Shown here: positions 1 to 7,764 of the stretch, one piece after another
Numbering within the stretch: the stretch's first letter is position 1
How the letters are laid out: the number at the start of each line of letters is the position of its first letter
The notes under the pieces: generated by a model
What the model saw: the letters and a program-made list of their open reading frames with translations, nothing else
Told to the model about the DNA's origin: nothing
Databases searched by the model: none
DNA from: an uncultured beta proteobacterium
Lineage (GTDB): Bacteria > Pseudomonadota > Gammaproteobacteria > Burkholderiales > Burkholderiaceae_C
Assembly (NCBI GenBank): GCA_903897005.1
Contig: CAITZZ010000046.1
Location: 1 to 50,639 of the forward strand
Reading direction: 5' to 3'
Length of the DNA stretch: 50,639 nt
Position numbers and translations under genes: made by a program

Positions 1-92
1 ATGAGTTGCACCGGCGCAAACTGCGCTACGGTCTGGCCACGCTGTGTGTTGGCGGCGGCATGGGCATTGCGACGATAGTGGAGAGAATCTAA
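1..92 (+). CDS. Thiolase (acetyl-CoA acyltransferase), C-terminal fragment
   Basis: The third frame is open from the window edge to TAA at 90-92 and encodes about 29 residues ending in a thiolase C-terminus: a CVGGGMGIA block, carrying the second catalytic cysteine and the glycine-rich active-site loop of the thiolase family, then TIVERI. The enzyme cleaves 3-ketoacyl-CoA in the last step of beta-oxidation. Its stop overlaps the start of the next gene by one base (TAATG), so the two are probably co-transcribed and translationally coupled, as in fadA/fadB-type operons running thiolase first. The rest of the gene lies outside the window, so the exact thiolase subtype cannot be judged. Confidence 0.9.
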   Translation, partial: ELHRRKLRYGLATLCVGGGMGIATIVERI

Positions 93-2251
93 TGAAAACC
101 ATCAAGTACCAACTCGCTGACGGCATTGCCACCATCACCTTCGACGAGCCCAATTCGCCGGTGAACACCATGTGCCTGCAGTGGCAGCAGGACTTAAGCG
201 CCCTGGTGGCCCGGGTCCTGCAGGACAAGGACAGTATCAAGGGCATCATCCTGGCCTCCGCCAAATCGACTTTCTTTGCCGGCGCCGACCTGAAGGGCGC
301 GATGCGCCTGAAGGTCAGCGACGCCAGCGCGATCTTCACGGAGATCGAACTCGTCAAGAAGAACTTTCGCACGCTGGAGACGCTGGGCAAACCGGTGGTA
401 AGTTGTCTGAACGGTACCGCCTTGGGTGGCGGATGGGAAGTGGCGCTCATCGGGCACTACCGGATTGCCATCGATGATCGCAAGACGCAGTTTGGCCTGC
501 CTGAAGTGACGCTCGGCCTGCTCCCCGGCGCCAGCGGCGTGACCAAGATGACGCGCCACCTGGGCCTGATGGGCGCTCAGCCCTACCTGGTCGAAGGCAA
601 GACCTTCTCGCCGCAACAAGCCAAGGGCTTGGGACTGGTGCATGAACTGGTAGCACCGTCTGACAGCGCTGCGGCCGAGATGCAAAGCAAGGCTCTGGCC
701 TGGATTGCCGCCAACCCGAGTGCCCAACACCCGTGGGAGGCCAAAGATTACAAAGTTCCGGGCGGCACGCCGTCCAGCCCCAAGGTCGCGATGATGCTGG
801 TCGTCGCCCCGGCCATGATCAAGAAGCAGACACGTGGCCTGTACCCGGCCCCCGAAGCCATCATGGCCTGCATGGTCGAAGGCTTGCAGGTCGACATCCC
901 GACCGCGCTGCGCATCGAGAGCCGCCATCTGGCCAAGCTCATGACCGGCGCCAACGCCCGCGCCATGATCAACACCTTCTTCTTCAACCTGAACGCCATC
1001 AAGAGCGGTCAGTCGCGCCCCGGCTCGGCGCCACGCTACAAGCCGGCCAAGGTCGGCCTGCTGGGTGCCGGCATGATGGGTGCGGGCATTGCCTTCAGCC
1101 AGGCCAGCAAGGGGATTGCTACCGTGCTCAAGGACGTGAGCCAGGAAAAGGCCGATCTTGGAAAGTCCTACAGCGCCAAGCTGACGCAGGCCCGGGTCGA
1201 CAAAGGACGTATGAGCGCCGACGAGCAGCAAAGAATCCTCGCACGCATCCAGGCCACCGACAAGGTCCAGGACCTGAAGGATTGCGACCTGATCATCGAA
1301 GCGGTGTTCGAGAACCGCGAGCTCAAGGCCGCAGTCACTCGCGAGACCGAACCGATGCTCGCCCCTGGTGGCTTCTTTGCCTCCAATACCTCAACGCTCC
1401 CTATCAGCGGTCTGGCCACCGCGAGCATCGCACCAGAGAAGTTCATCGGTATCCACTTCTTCAGTCCGGTTGACAAGATGCAACTGGTTGAAATCATTCG
1501 TGGCAGCAAGACCAGCGACGAGACCGTGGCGCGCGCCTACGACTACGTGCAGGCCATCGGCAAGATGCCGATCGTCGTGAACGACTCGCGCGGCTTCTTT
1601 ACCAGCCGTGTTTTTGGCACCTTTGTGATGGAAGGCGTGGCGATGCTGGGCGAAGGCCTGCCGGCAGCGGCGATCGAGAACGCTGGCCTGCAGTGCGGCA
1701 TGCCGGTCGGACCTTTGGCGGTGCTCGATGAAGTGGCTCTGAACCTGAGCCTGCATGTGATGGAGCAGACGCGCGCCGACTTTGAGGCTGAGGGCAAGAC
1801 CTATCTCGCCAGCCCCGGTGAAGCCCTGGTTGTCGAGATGGTACGAAAGCATCAGCGGAGCGGCCGCGCCGGTGGCGGCGGCTTCTATGAATACCCGAAA
1901 GAAAAGGGTGCGAAGAAATTCCTGTGGCCACAACTCAAAGCCCTGTATGAAAAAGCGGACGCCCCGTGGGACATCACCGACATGAAGGACCGGATGCTGT
2001 ACCGCCAGGCTGTCGAGACCGCGCGCTGCCTGAGCGAAGGCGTGCTGACCAGCGTGCACGAGGCCAATATCGGCTCCATTTTTGGCATTGGCTTTCCGGC
2101 CTGGACGGGCGGCGTCATGCAATTTATCTACGGCATGGGCATTGACGCTTTTGTCCGACGCGCTGACGAACTGGCGCAGCACTTTGGCGCCGGCTTTGCC
2201 TTGACCGACGAGGTGAAAGCGACCATCCGGCGCTTTGAGCCGGTCTACTGA
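92..2251 (+). CDS. fadJ: 3-hydroxyacyl-CoA dehydrogenase / enoyl-CoA hydratase, FadB/FadJ-type multifunctional protein
   Basis: A 719-residue protein with the usual two-part layout. The N-terminal crotonase domain (about 1-190) carries GTALGGGWE (Glu116) and GLPEVTLGLLPG (Glu138), matching the two catalytic glutamates of FadB-type hydratases. A Rossmann NAD-binding motif GAGMMGAG (about 325-332) opens the dehydrogenase half, followed by the HFFSP catalytic histidine block and a C-terminal dehydrogenase repeat. It hydrates trans-2-enoyl-CoA and oxidises the 3-hydroxyacyl-CoA. ATG at 92 is chosen over an upstream in-frame start at 44, because 92 overlaps the thiolase stop and begins the family N-terminus. 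Assignment between FadB and FadJ is not resolved. It could serve fatty acids or the acyl-CoA products of ring cleavage. Confidence 0.93.
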   Translation: MKTIKYQLADGIATITFDEPNSPVNTMCLQWQQDLSALVARVLQDKDSIKGIILASAKSTFFAGADLKGAMRLKVSDASAIFTEIELVKKNFRTLETLGKPVVSCLNGTALGGGWEVALIGHYRIAIDDRKTQFGLPEVTLGLLPGASGVTKMTRHLGLMGAQPYLVEGKTFSPQQAKGLGLVHELVAPSDSAAAEMQSKALAWIAANPSAQHPWEAKDYKVPGGTPSSPKVAMMLVVAPAMIKKQTRGLYPAPEAIMACMVEGLQVDIPTALRIESRHLAKLMTGANARAMINTFFFNLNAIKSGQSRPGSAPRYKPAKVGLLGAGMMGAGIAFSQASKGIATVLKDVSQEKADLGKSYSAKLTQARVDKGRMSADEQQRILARIQATDKVQDLKDCDLIIEAVFENRELKAAVTRETEPMLAPGGFFASNTSTLPISGLATASIAPEKFIGIHFFSPVDKMQLVEIIRGSKTSDETVARAYDYVQAIGKMPIVVNDSRGFFTSRVFGTFVMEGVAMLGEGLPAAAIENAGLQCGMPVGPLAVLDEVALNLSLHVMEQTRADFEAEGKTYLASPGEALVVEMVRKHQRSGRAGGGGFYEYPKEKGAKKFLWPQLKALYEKADAPWDITDMKDRMLYRQAVETARCLSEGVLTSVHEANIGSIFGIGFPAWTGGVMQFIYGMGIDAFVRRADELAQHFGAGFALTDEVKATIRRFEPVY

Positions 2252-2741
2252 AATCTTGAAGCGCAGACTCACGCTGCGCGAGCCTCAGCCCGGTGACATG
2301 GGCTGGGTCGTTCAGCAGCACGGCGAAATCTATGCCCGCGAATACGGCTGGAACGCTGAATTCGAAGCCATGGTGGCGGACATCGTGGCGCGCTACCTGC
2401 GCCAGCGCCAGCCACTTTGGGAGCGTTGCTGGATTGCAGAGCTGGACGGAGAACGCGTCGGCGCGGCCTTCGTCGTGCGTAAATCCAAAACCATCGCCCA
2501 GTTGCGCATGCTGATCCTGACGCCGGCGGCGCGTGGCCAGGGACTGGGTACGCGCCTGACGGACGAGTGCCTCGCCTTTGCGCGCAGCAAGGGCTACCGC
2601 AAGATGGTGCTGTGGACCAACAGTTGCCTGGACGCGGCGCGTCACATTTATGCCGGCAAAGGCTTTCAGATGGTCAAGAGCGAGCCCTACCACGGCTTCG
2701 GGCACAACCTGGTGGGCGAGACCTGGGAGCTCAAGCTTTGA
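2235..2741 (+). CDS. GNAT family N-acetyltransferase
   Basis: About 168 residues of GNAT fold with the acetyl-CoA pyrophosphate-binding motif RGQGLGTRL (about 100-108). The N-terminal GDMGWVVQQHG and YAREYGWN blocks are typical of acetyltransferases otherwise found fused behind a MarR domain; here the domain stands alone. There is no ATG: TTG at 2235 overlaps the previous gene by 17 bp, and a second in-frame TTG at 2256 would leave a 4-bp gap and still keep the whole domain, so the start is uncertain. The acceptor substrate is unknown. Its stop overlaps the next gene (TTGA), indicating one transcript with the beta-oxidation genes. Confidence 0.88.
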   Translation: MSRSTEILKRRLTLREPQPGDMGWVVQQHGEIYAREYGWNAEFEAMVADIVARYLRQRQPLWERCWIAELDGERVGAAFVVRKSKTIAQLRMLILTPAARGQGLGTRLTDECLAFARSKGYRKMVLWTNSCLDAARHIYAGKGFQMVKSEPYHGFGHNLVGETWELKL

Positions 2742-3652
2742 GGCTGGCCCTGCTGGCCGCTGCCGCGACCGGAGTCCAGGTAGGTGCCGCCATCGTTGCT
2801 TCGCGCATGGTTGTGGCAGACGTACCACCGCTGACACTGGCCATGCTGCGCTATGGGATTGGCTTCCTGTGTCTGCTGCCTTTCGTCTTCAAGCCTTGGG
2901 GCAGTGTCTCTATGGAGGCAAAAACCTGGAGTGCCGTCACCCGCTTGCCTGGTGCCGACGTGCTGGCGATGGCGGCGCTGGGCCTGGGCCAGTTTGCGAT
3001 TCTGATCGCCCTGCTCAACTTTGGCCTGCAGCACATCGGTGCTGCGCAGGCGGCGCTGATCTTCAGCCTGTTCCCCCTGCTCACCCTGCTGCTCTCAGCC
3101 GTATTGGGGCGCGAACCCATCAGTACCCGACTGCTGCTGGGCGTCTTGCTGTCGATTGCCGGAGTGGCACTGTCCATGGCACCCAAGCTGAGTCATGTCA
3201 GCAGCGGCCTCTGGTGGGGCGAACTCGCCGTACTTGCCAGTGCCTGCGTCGGCGCGATTTGTAGTGTCTTCTACCGCCCTTACCTGCAGCGCTACCCAAC
3301 GCTCAACGTCAGTGCCTTTGCCATGCTGGCTTCGGTGCTGTTCCTGGCCGCGCTGGCGCTGCAGGAAGACTGGCCGGCACGCGTGCCCAACCTGCTGGCG
3401 CAGACTTGGGCCGTGGTGACCTTCATCGGAGCTTCCAGCGGTATCGGTTACTTTCTGTGGCTCTATGCGCTCAAGCACGAGTCACCCACGCGGGTCACGG
3501 TTTTTCTGGCACTCAATCCACTGACTGCGGCGCTGCTGGGCGCCCTGCTGCTGCATGAAATGCTGGATGGTTGGCTGATGGGAGCCATTGCCCTGATCGG
3601 CGCCGGTCTTTGGCTGGCAACCAGACTCCCTGCGGATGCAGAACGGCCATAA
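2738..3652 (+). CDS. EamA/DMT-family permease
   Basis: A 304-residue, very hydrophobic protein with about ten predicted membrane segments in two EamA repeats, including LTLAMLRYGIGF early in repeat one and LWLYALKHESPTRV plus NPLTAALLGALLLHE in repeat two. This is the drug/metabolite transporter layout, inner membrane, substrate unknown. The open frame extends further upstream, but that part is a shadow of the GNAT gene. TTG at 2738 is the best start because it overlaps the GNAT stop by four bases and begins just before the first membrane segment. Confidence 0.88.
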   Translation: MRLALLAAAATGVQVGAAIVASRMVVADVPPLTLAMLRYGIGFLCLLPFVFKPWGSVSMEAKTWSAVTRLPGADVLAMAALGLGQFAILIALLNFGLQHIGAAQAALIFSLFPLLTLLLSAVLGREPISTRLLLGVLLSIAGVALSMAPKLSHVSSGLWWGELAVLASACVGAICSVFYRPYLQRYPTLNVSAFAMLASVLFLAALALQEDWPARVPNLLAQTWAVVTFIGASSGIGYFLWLYALKHESPTRVTVFLALNPLTAALLGALLLHEMLDGWLMGAIALIGAGLWLATRLPADAERP

Positions 3653-3659
3653 TCGCCGT

Positions 3660-4283
3660 ATGCCCGAGAGTCTCACCTCAAGCCCAAGCGCACCCGCTCC
3701 GGAGCCACACCCGCATCCACAATCGCCGACCGATCTGTTCTGGTCATTCACCTGGCTGGCACTGCAGGGTTTTGGTGGTGTACTGGCCATCGTGCAGCGC
3801 GAAATGGTCGAAAAAAAACAGTGGCTGACACGCGAAGAATTCATTGAAGACTGGGCCGTGGCACAAATCCTGCCGGGACCCAACGTCGTCAATCTCTCCC
3901 TGATGATTGGCGACCGCTACTTTGGGCTGCGCGGTGCCCTGATGGCACTGGCCGGCATGCTGACTTTTCCGCTGATGATCGTCCTGGCGCTGGCTGCCAT
4001 CTTTACCGGCATGGCCGATTCACCCGCTGTGGCCGGTGCGCTGCGCGGCATGGGCGCAGTCGCCGGCGGGCTGATCGCCGCCACGGGTCTGAAGCTGATC
4101 GCCGCGCTGCAAACCAATGTCATGGGACGCCTGGCTTGTGGCGTTCTGGCGACCGTCACTTTTGTCGCCATTGCGCTGTTTCACGTCACACTGGCCTGGG
4201 TCCTGCTGAGCATTGGCGGACTGGCCTGCATCTGGGCCTACCGGCAACTCGGTCTGGCAAGCAGGCCGGGAGCCACGCCATGA
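3660..4283 (+). CDS. chrA: Chromate transporter, first half (short-chain ChrA)
   Basis: A 207-residue membrane protein of the CHR family. The diagnostic blocks are present: FTWLALQGFGGVLAIVQRE, then EEFIEDWAVAQILPGPNVVNLS, then several hydrophobic segments. CHR proteins export chromate, or exchange it with sulfate, in the inner membrane. Long ChrA proteins are internal duplications; this is the two-gene version, followed at once by its partner with a 4-bp ATGA overlap. ATG at 3660 is preferred to 3636, which would overlap the permease gene and add a non-conserved leader. The N-terminus has a Pro/His-rich tail of about 25 residues. Confidence 0.9.
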   Translation: MPESLTSSPSAPAPEPHPHPQSPTDLFWSFTWLALQGFGGVLAIVQREMVEKKQWLTREEFIEDWAVAQILPGPNVVNLSLMIGDRYFGLRGALMALAGMLTFPLMIVLALAAIFTGMADSPAVAGALRGMGAVAGGLIAATGLKLIAALQTNVMGRLACGVLATVTFVAIALFHVTLAWVLLSIGGLACIWAYRQLGLASRPGATP

Positions 4284-4876
4284 TCATCACTCTCTCTAAC
4301 GCCGACTGGTTGGCCCTGCTGACGCATTTCCTGTCGCTCTCGCTGCTGGCGGTGGGCGGTGCGATCACGACCGCACCAGACATGCACCGCTTTCTGGTGA
4401 CGCAGCAGCACTGGTTGAGCGACAGCCAGTTCACATCTTCCATCGCTCTGGCGCAGTCGGCGCCGGGTCCCAACGTGCTGTTCATTGCCTTGTTCGGCTG
4501 GAATGTTGGCATGAACGCTGGCGGTGGCGTGGCGGCTGGCTTGGCTGCCTGGCCCTACGCTGCGCTAGGTGTGCTGCTGGCCATGATAGGCATCCTGCTG
4601 CCCAGCACCACCCTGACCTTTGCGGCCGCGCGCTGGGGTCACCAGAACCGCGAACTGCGCGCCGTGCGTGCCTTCAAGCAGGGCATGGCACCGATCGTGA
4701 TTGCGCTGCTGATTGCCACCGGCTGGATTCTGGCCGCCAACAACGGCAATGCGGTGAAAAGCTGGCCTTTGTGGCTGCTTACCGCCGTCACCGCCCTGCT
4801 GGTCTGGCGCACCCGGATTCACATGCTGTGGCTGCTGGGAGCGGGTGGGTTGCTGGGCTGGTTTGGCCTGGTTTGA
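4280..4876 (+). CDS. Chromate transporter, second half (short-chain ChrA)
   Basis: A 198-residue CHR-family membrane protein, homologous to but diverged from the preceding half. It has LTHFLSLSLLAVGGAI in the first segment and the signature FTSSIALAQSAPGPNVLFIALFG, the APGPN variant of the LPGPN motif seen in the partner. It starts with ATG inside the partner stop (ATGA), which implies translational coupling and a heterodimeric transporter. It ends the + strand run; the next gene converges from the other strand about 100 bp away. Confidence 0.9.
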   Translation: MIITLSNADWLALLTHFLSLSLLAVGGAITTAPDMHRFLVTQQHWLSDSQFTSSIALAQSAPGPNVLFIALFGWNVGMNAGGGVAAGLAAWPYAALGVLLAMIGILLPSTTLTFAAARWGHQNRELRAVRAFKQGMAPIVIALLIATGWILAANNGNAVKSWPLWLLTAVTALLVWRTRIHMLWLLGAGGLLGWFGLV

Positions 4877-4975
4877 GGTTGCGGGACAGACCGCGGCCAC
4901 ACGCAGTGGGCAAGCTCTGTCCTCAACACGAAACGGGGTGTTGGGAGGTCATACCGACCGACACTACGTCGGCGT

Positions 4976-5419
4976 TCAGCGTGGCTCGGACAACTGGCCC
5001 TGTGCTGCCGCATTGGGAGCAAGGGGCACAGAAGTCGGCTGCGGCAAGGGGCTGTCCAGAACTTCCCGCACGGACGCCACAAAGTACTCGGTTTCACCGA
5101 AGCACGATGACGGAATGAAACGGTGCTGCGCGTAGTTGAGCACCACCCGCTTGCCGGCCAGCACATTGATTCTCTGCGCCACGGCATCGTCCCGCACGGT
5201 GAACTCAAATTTTTCAGGAATGGCACCGGGCATGGTCACCATGGCGATTTCACCCTCCCAGGTCTTGCACAACCAGCCCTTTTTGGATAGCTTTTGCACA
5301 TAGCCGGCGCGCTCACCCTGCGAGTAGCTCCAGTTCAGGGTAAGCCAGAGCCAGCCACCGGCAAGCAACAGCAGCACGATGAGCGCGACCAGAAGAAGGC
5401 GCAGAATTTTCGATTTCAT
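4976..5419 (-). CDS. Conserved membrane-anchored protein of unknown function
   Basis: A 147-residue protein with one N-terminal hydrophobic segment (about residues 5-28, Leu/Val-rich after MKSKILR), then a soluble part predicted to face the periplasm and a Pro/Ala-rich tail. Two cysteines (in KGWLCKTW and PSSCFGE) could form a disulfide outside the cytoplasm. I do not recognise a characterised family, though similar short proteins occur in Comamonadaceae. It lies 41 bp downstream of rlmB on the same strand and may share its transcript. No function is assigned. Confidence 0.75.
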   Translation of the reverse strand: MKSKILRLLLVALIVLLLLAGGWLWLTLNWSYSQGERAGYVQKLSKKGWLCKTWEGEIAMVTMPGAIPEKFEFTVRDDAVAQRINVLAGKRVVLNYAQHRFIPSSCFGETEYFVASVREVLDSPLPQPTSVPLAPNAAAQGQLSEPR

Positions 5420-5460
5420 GGCAGGTTTGACTTGATGTTGAAGAGATTTTGCAGGAGGAA

Positions 5461-6228
5461 TCAGCTGCGCTGTCGCACGGCTTCATAAAGGCAGACGCCA
5501 CTGGCCACCGAGACGTTCAGACTCTCGACCGCGCCGCGCATCGGAATGCTGACCAGTTCGTCGCAGGTCTTGGCCGTGAGCGCGCGCATGCCGTCGCCCT
5601 CCGCCCCCAGCACCAGCGCCACCGGACCTCGCAGGTCTGCCTGGTACAGCGTCCTGGGCGCAAGATCGCTGGTACCGATGATCCGGATATTGCGTTCCTT
5701 GAGTTCGTTCAGGGTCCGCGCCAGATTGGTCACCATGAAGTAAGGCACGGTCTCGGCCGCGCCACTGGCGACCTTGGCCACCGTGGCGTTGATGCCGGCG
5801 GCGTGGTCCTTCGGCGCAATCACGGCGTGCACACCAGCGCCGTCAGCCACGCGCAGACAGGCGCCCAGATTGTGCGGATCGGTCACGCCGTCGAGCACCA
5901 GAATCAGCGGGGCCACGCGCTCGGCCATTGGCAGCAGCGCCTGCGCCGCTTCGAGTTGTTCCAGCAATTCGTCGAGCGACTTCACCTGAGTCAACTCCTG
6001 CACACGCGCCGCCACGCCCTGGTGGCCATGACCGCCGCAAAGTTTCGCCAAGCGGATGCCGTCAGCCTCGATCAGGCGCACGCCCGCTTCATTGACCTTG
6101 TCGAGAAACTGGCGCATCCGGGCGTCACGCCGGGTCGGCTCAAAATAGATCTCAACGATGGACTTGGGTGCGGTTTTGAGACGGACACCGACGGCATGAA
6201 AGCCAAACAGGACTTTGGGGGAAGACAT
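5461..6228 (-). CDS. rlmB: 23S rRNA (guanosine-2'-O)-methyltransferase RlmB
   Basis: A 255-residue SpoU/TrmH-family (SPOUT) methyltransferase. An N-terminal substrate-binding domain (FGFHAVGVRLKT, GHQGV) precedes the knotted catalytic domain with motif 1 DPHNLGACLR, motif 2 LGAEGDGM and motif 3 IPMRGAVESLNVSVASG. The family uses S-adenosylmethionine to 2'-O-methylate G2251 of 23S rRNA in the peptidyl-transferase P loop. The length is normal. The upstream 218 bp hold a palindromic repeat region. Confidence 0.95.
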   Translation of the reverse strand: MSSPKVLFGFHAVGVRLKTAPKSIVEIYFEPTRRDARMRQFLDKVNEAGVRLIEADGIRLAKLCGGHGHQGVAARVQELTQVKSLDELLEQLEAAQALLPMAERVAPLILVLDGVTDPHNLGACLRVADGAGVHAVIAPKDHAAGINATVAKVASGAAETVPYFMVTNLARTLNELKERNIRIIGTSDLAPRTLYQADLRGPVALVLGAEGDGMRALTAKTCDELVSIPMRGAVESLNVSVASGVCLYEAVRQRS

Positions 6229-6327
6229 GGACTGATTATCGCGGGTTGTCTTGGGCTTGTTGGTAGGCAGGTGGACCGGGTATCCGTTCTCTGGCCCCCA
6301 CCCTTGCCATCACGGCCCCGCCTGTGC

Positions 6328-6445
6328 TTGTCATTGCGGACCTGATCCGCAATCCAGTGGTGGTGTGGCACTGGATCCCGGATCGAGTCCGGGATGACAA
6401 CTGCCGGGGTCGGGATGACAACTGCCGGTCCCGGATGACACCAGT
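6328..6445. repeat. Cloverleaf-like palindromic repeat followed by short direct repeats
   Basis: Three abutting 21-nt hairpins: 6333-6353 (8-bp stem, 5-nt loop), 6354-6374 (6-bp stem CCAGTG/CACTGG, 9-nt loop) and 6375-6395 (8-bp stem, 5-nt loop). An outer inverted repeat TTGTC (6328-6332)/GACAA (6396-6400) closes them, giving a four-way-junction fold. Hairpins one and three share the frame AT..CGGA-N5-TCCG..AT with compensating inner pairs. The right end GGGATGACAACTGCCGG is repeated directly at about 6391-6407 and 6412-6428, with a partial third copy to about 6440. This looks like a dispersed REP- or MITE-type intergenic element; copy number cannot be seen from one window. Confidence 0.8.
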
Positions 6446-6446
6446 G

Positions 6447-7121
6447 TCAGGCAGCCGCCACCTGCCCGGCCTCAATCGTAATCCGCCTATCACAGCGATC
6501 GGCAATCGCGCTGTCGTGTGTCACCAGAACCAACGTCGTGCCCTGCTCGCGGTTCAGGTCGAACATCAGTTCCATTACTTTCTCGCCGGTGGCAAAGTCC
6601 AGGCTGCCGGTCGGCTCATCGGCCAGCAGCACGGCCGGTTTGACGACAAAGGCGCGCGCTAGCGCCACGCGCTGCTGCTCGCCACCGCTAAGCACCTTGG
6701 GATAGTGACCCAGGCGCTCCGAGAGCCCCACCCGCGCCAGCATCTCGGTAGCAGTTTGACGGGCATCGCGCCGATCCGCCAATTCCAGTGGCAGCATGAC
6801 GTTTTCCAGCGCCGTCAGATTGGCCAGCAACTGAAAGCTCTGGAACACAAAACCGACTTTTTGCGCCCGCAGGGCAGCGCGTTCGTCCTCGCTGATGGCG
6901 AACAGGTCCTGGCCCGCCAGCCGCACCGTGCCAAGCGTGGGGGTATCGAGACCGGCGATGATGGACAGCAGCGTGCTCTTGCCGGAACCGGAGGCGCCGA
7001 CAATGGCCACGGTCTCGCGCGCATTCAAGGCAAAATCGATATCGCGCAGAATGTCGAGCGTACCGGTCGAATCTGTCACCGACTTGAAAACGTGCTCGAC
7101 AGAAATAATTGAATCAGACAT
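6447..7121 (-). CDS. ABC transporter ATP-binding protein (LolD/YbbA type)
   Basis: A 224-residue ATPase with Walker A GASGSGKST (42-50), Q-loop VFQSFQLL, signature LSGGEQQRVA, Walker B LLADEPTGSLD and the H-loop histidine in VTHD. This sequence class belongs to the MacB/LolD/YbbA group, which works with FtsX-like permeases. No permease gene adjoins it. Its ATG (7119-7121) is preceded by AAAGAAAG on the minus strand and shares two bases with the divergent esterase ATG. In E. coli ybbA is likewise divergent from tesA, which supports a YbbA-like assignment, though there ybbP follows. Confidence 0.92.
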   Translation of the reverse strand: MSDSIISVEHVFKSVTDSTGTLDILRDIDFALNARETVAIVGASGSGKSTLLSIIAGLDTPTLGTVRLAGQDLFAISEDERAALRAQKVGFVFQSFQLLANLTALENVMLPLELADRRDARQTATEMLARVGLSERLGHYPKVLSGGEQQRVALARAFVVKPAVLLADEPTGSLDFATGEKVMELMFDLNREQGTTLVLVTHDSAIADRCDRRITIEAGQVAAA

Positions 7122-7764
7122 GGAACTTTCTTTGTATCGACGACACTTTATCGCGACTTCTTTACTTGCATCCGTTGGTGGGTTAACGCATGCCACCACG
7201 CCAGGCGGTCGGACCATTCTGGTACTGGGCGACTCGCTCAGCGCCGAGTATGGCCTGAAACGCGGCAGTGGCTGGGTTGCCTTGCTCGAACAGCGCCTGA
7301 GCAAGCAAAAGATTGTTGCCACTGTCGTCAACGCGAGCATCAGCGGCGACACCAGTTCCGGCGGACGTTCGCGACTTTCCGCCCTGCTGACGCAACACCG
7401 ACCCAGCCACCTGATCATTGAACTCGGCGGAAACGACGCCTTGCGTGGCTTGCCGCTCGAAATGACCAGGGAGAATCTGAACCAGATGACGCGCGCCGCG
7501 CAAACAGCCGGTGCCCGGGTGCTGCTGCTGGGCATGCAGATGCCGCCCAACTACGGCCGCGATTACAGCGAACGCTTTACAGCCATGTTTGCAGAGGTGG
7601 CCAAGGCCAACAAAGCGACGCTGGTGCCTTTTCTGCTCAAAGGCATTGCTGACACTAGCGACAGCCTGCGCCTGTTTCAGCCGGACCGGATTCATCCGAC
7701 TGCCGAAGCGCACCCGCAGATGCTGGACAACGTCTGGCCGGAACTGCAGAAGTTGCTGAAATGA
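7120..7764 (+). CDS. tesA: Exported SGNH/GDSL-type esterase (TesA-like arylesterase)
   Basis: A 214-residue SGNH hydrolase with block I VLGDSLSAEYGL (nucleophile Ser39), block III GGNDALRG and block V DRIHPTAEAH (Asp/His). The leader contains RRHFIATSLLA and ends near THA, so it is a signal peptide, with the twin arginines giving a possible Tat signal; location is periplasmic. TesA-family enzymes hydrolyse short esters, acyl-CoA and lysophospholipids. ATG at 7120 overlaps the divergent ABC gene start by 2 bp; a TTG at 7132 is an alternative start that leaves the signal intact. The 3' end overlaps selU by 4 bp. Confidence 0.9.
   Translation: MELSLYRRHFIATSLLASVGGLTHATTPGGRTILVLGDSLSAEYGLKRGSGWVALLEQRLSKQKIVATVVNASISGDTSSGGRSRLSALLTQHRPSHLIIELGGNDALRGLPLEMTRENLNQMTRAAQTAGARVLLLGMQMPPNYGRDYSERFTAMFAEVAKANKATLVPFLLKGIADTSDSLRLFQPDRIHPTAEAHPQMLDNVWPELQKLLK

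Noticed and set aside
4958-4972. CCGAC/GTCGG hairpin between the convergent chromate transporter and membrane-protein genes
   Set aside because: Only 5 bp with no T-run on either strand; chance occurrence is likely in GC-rich DNA.
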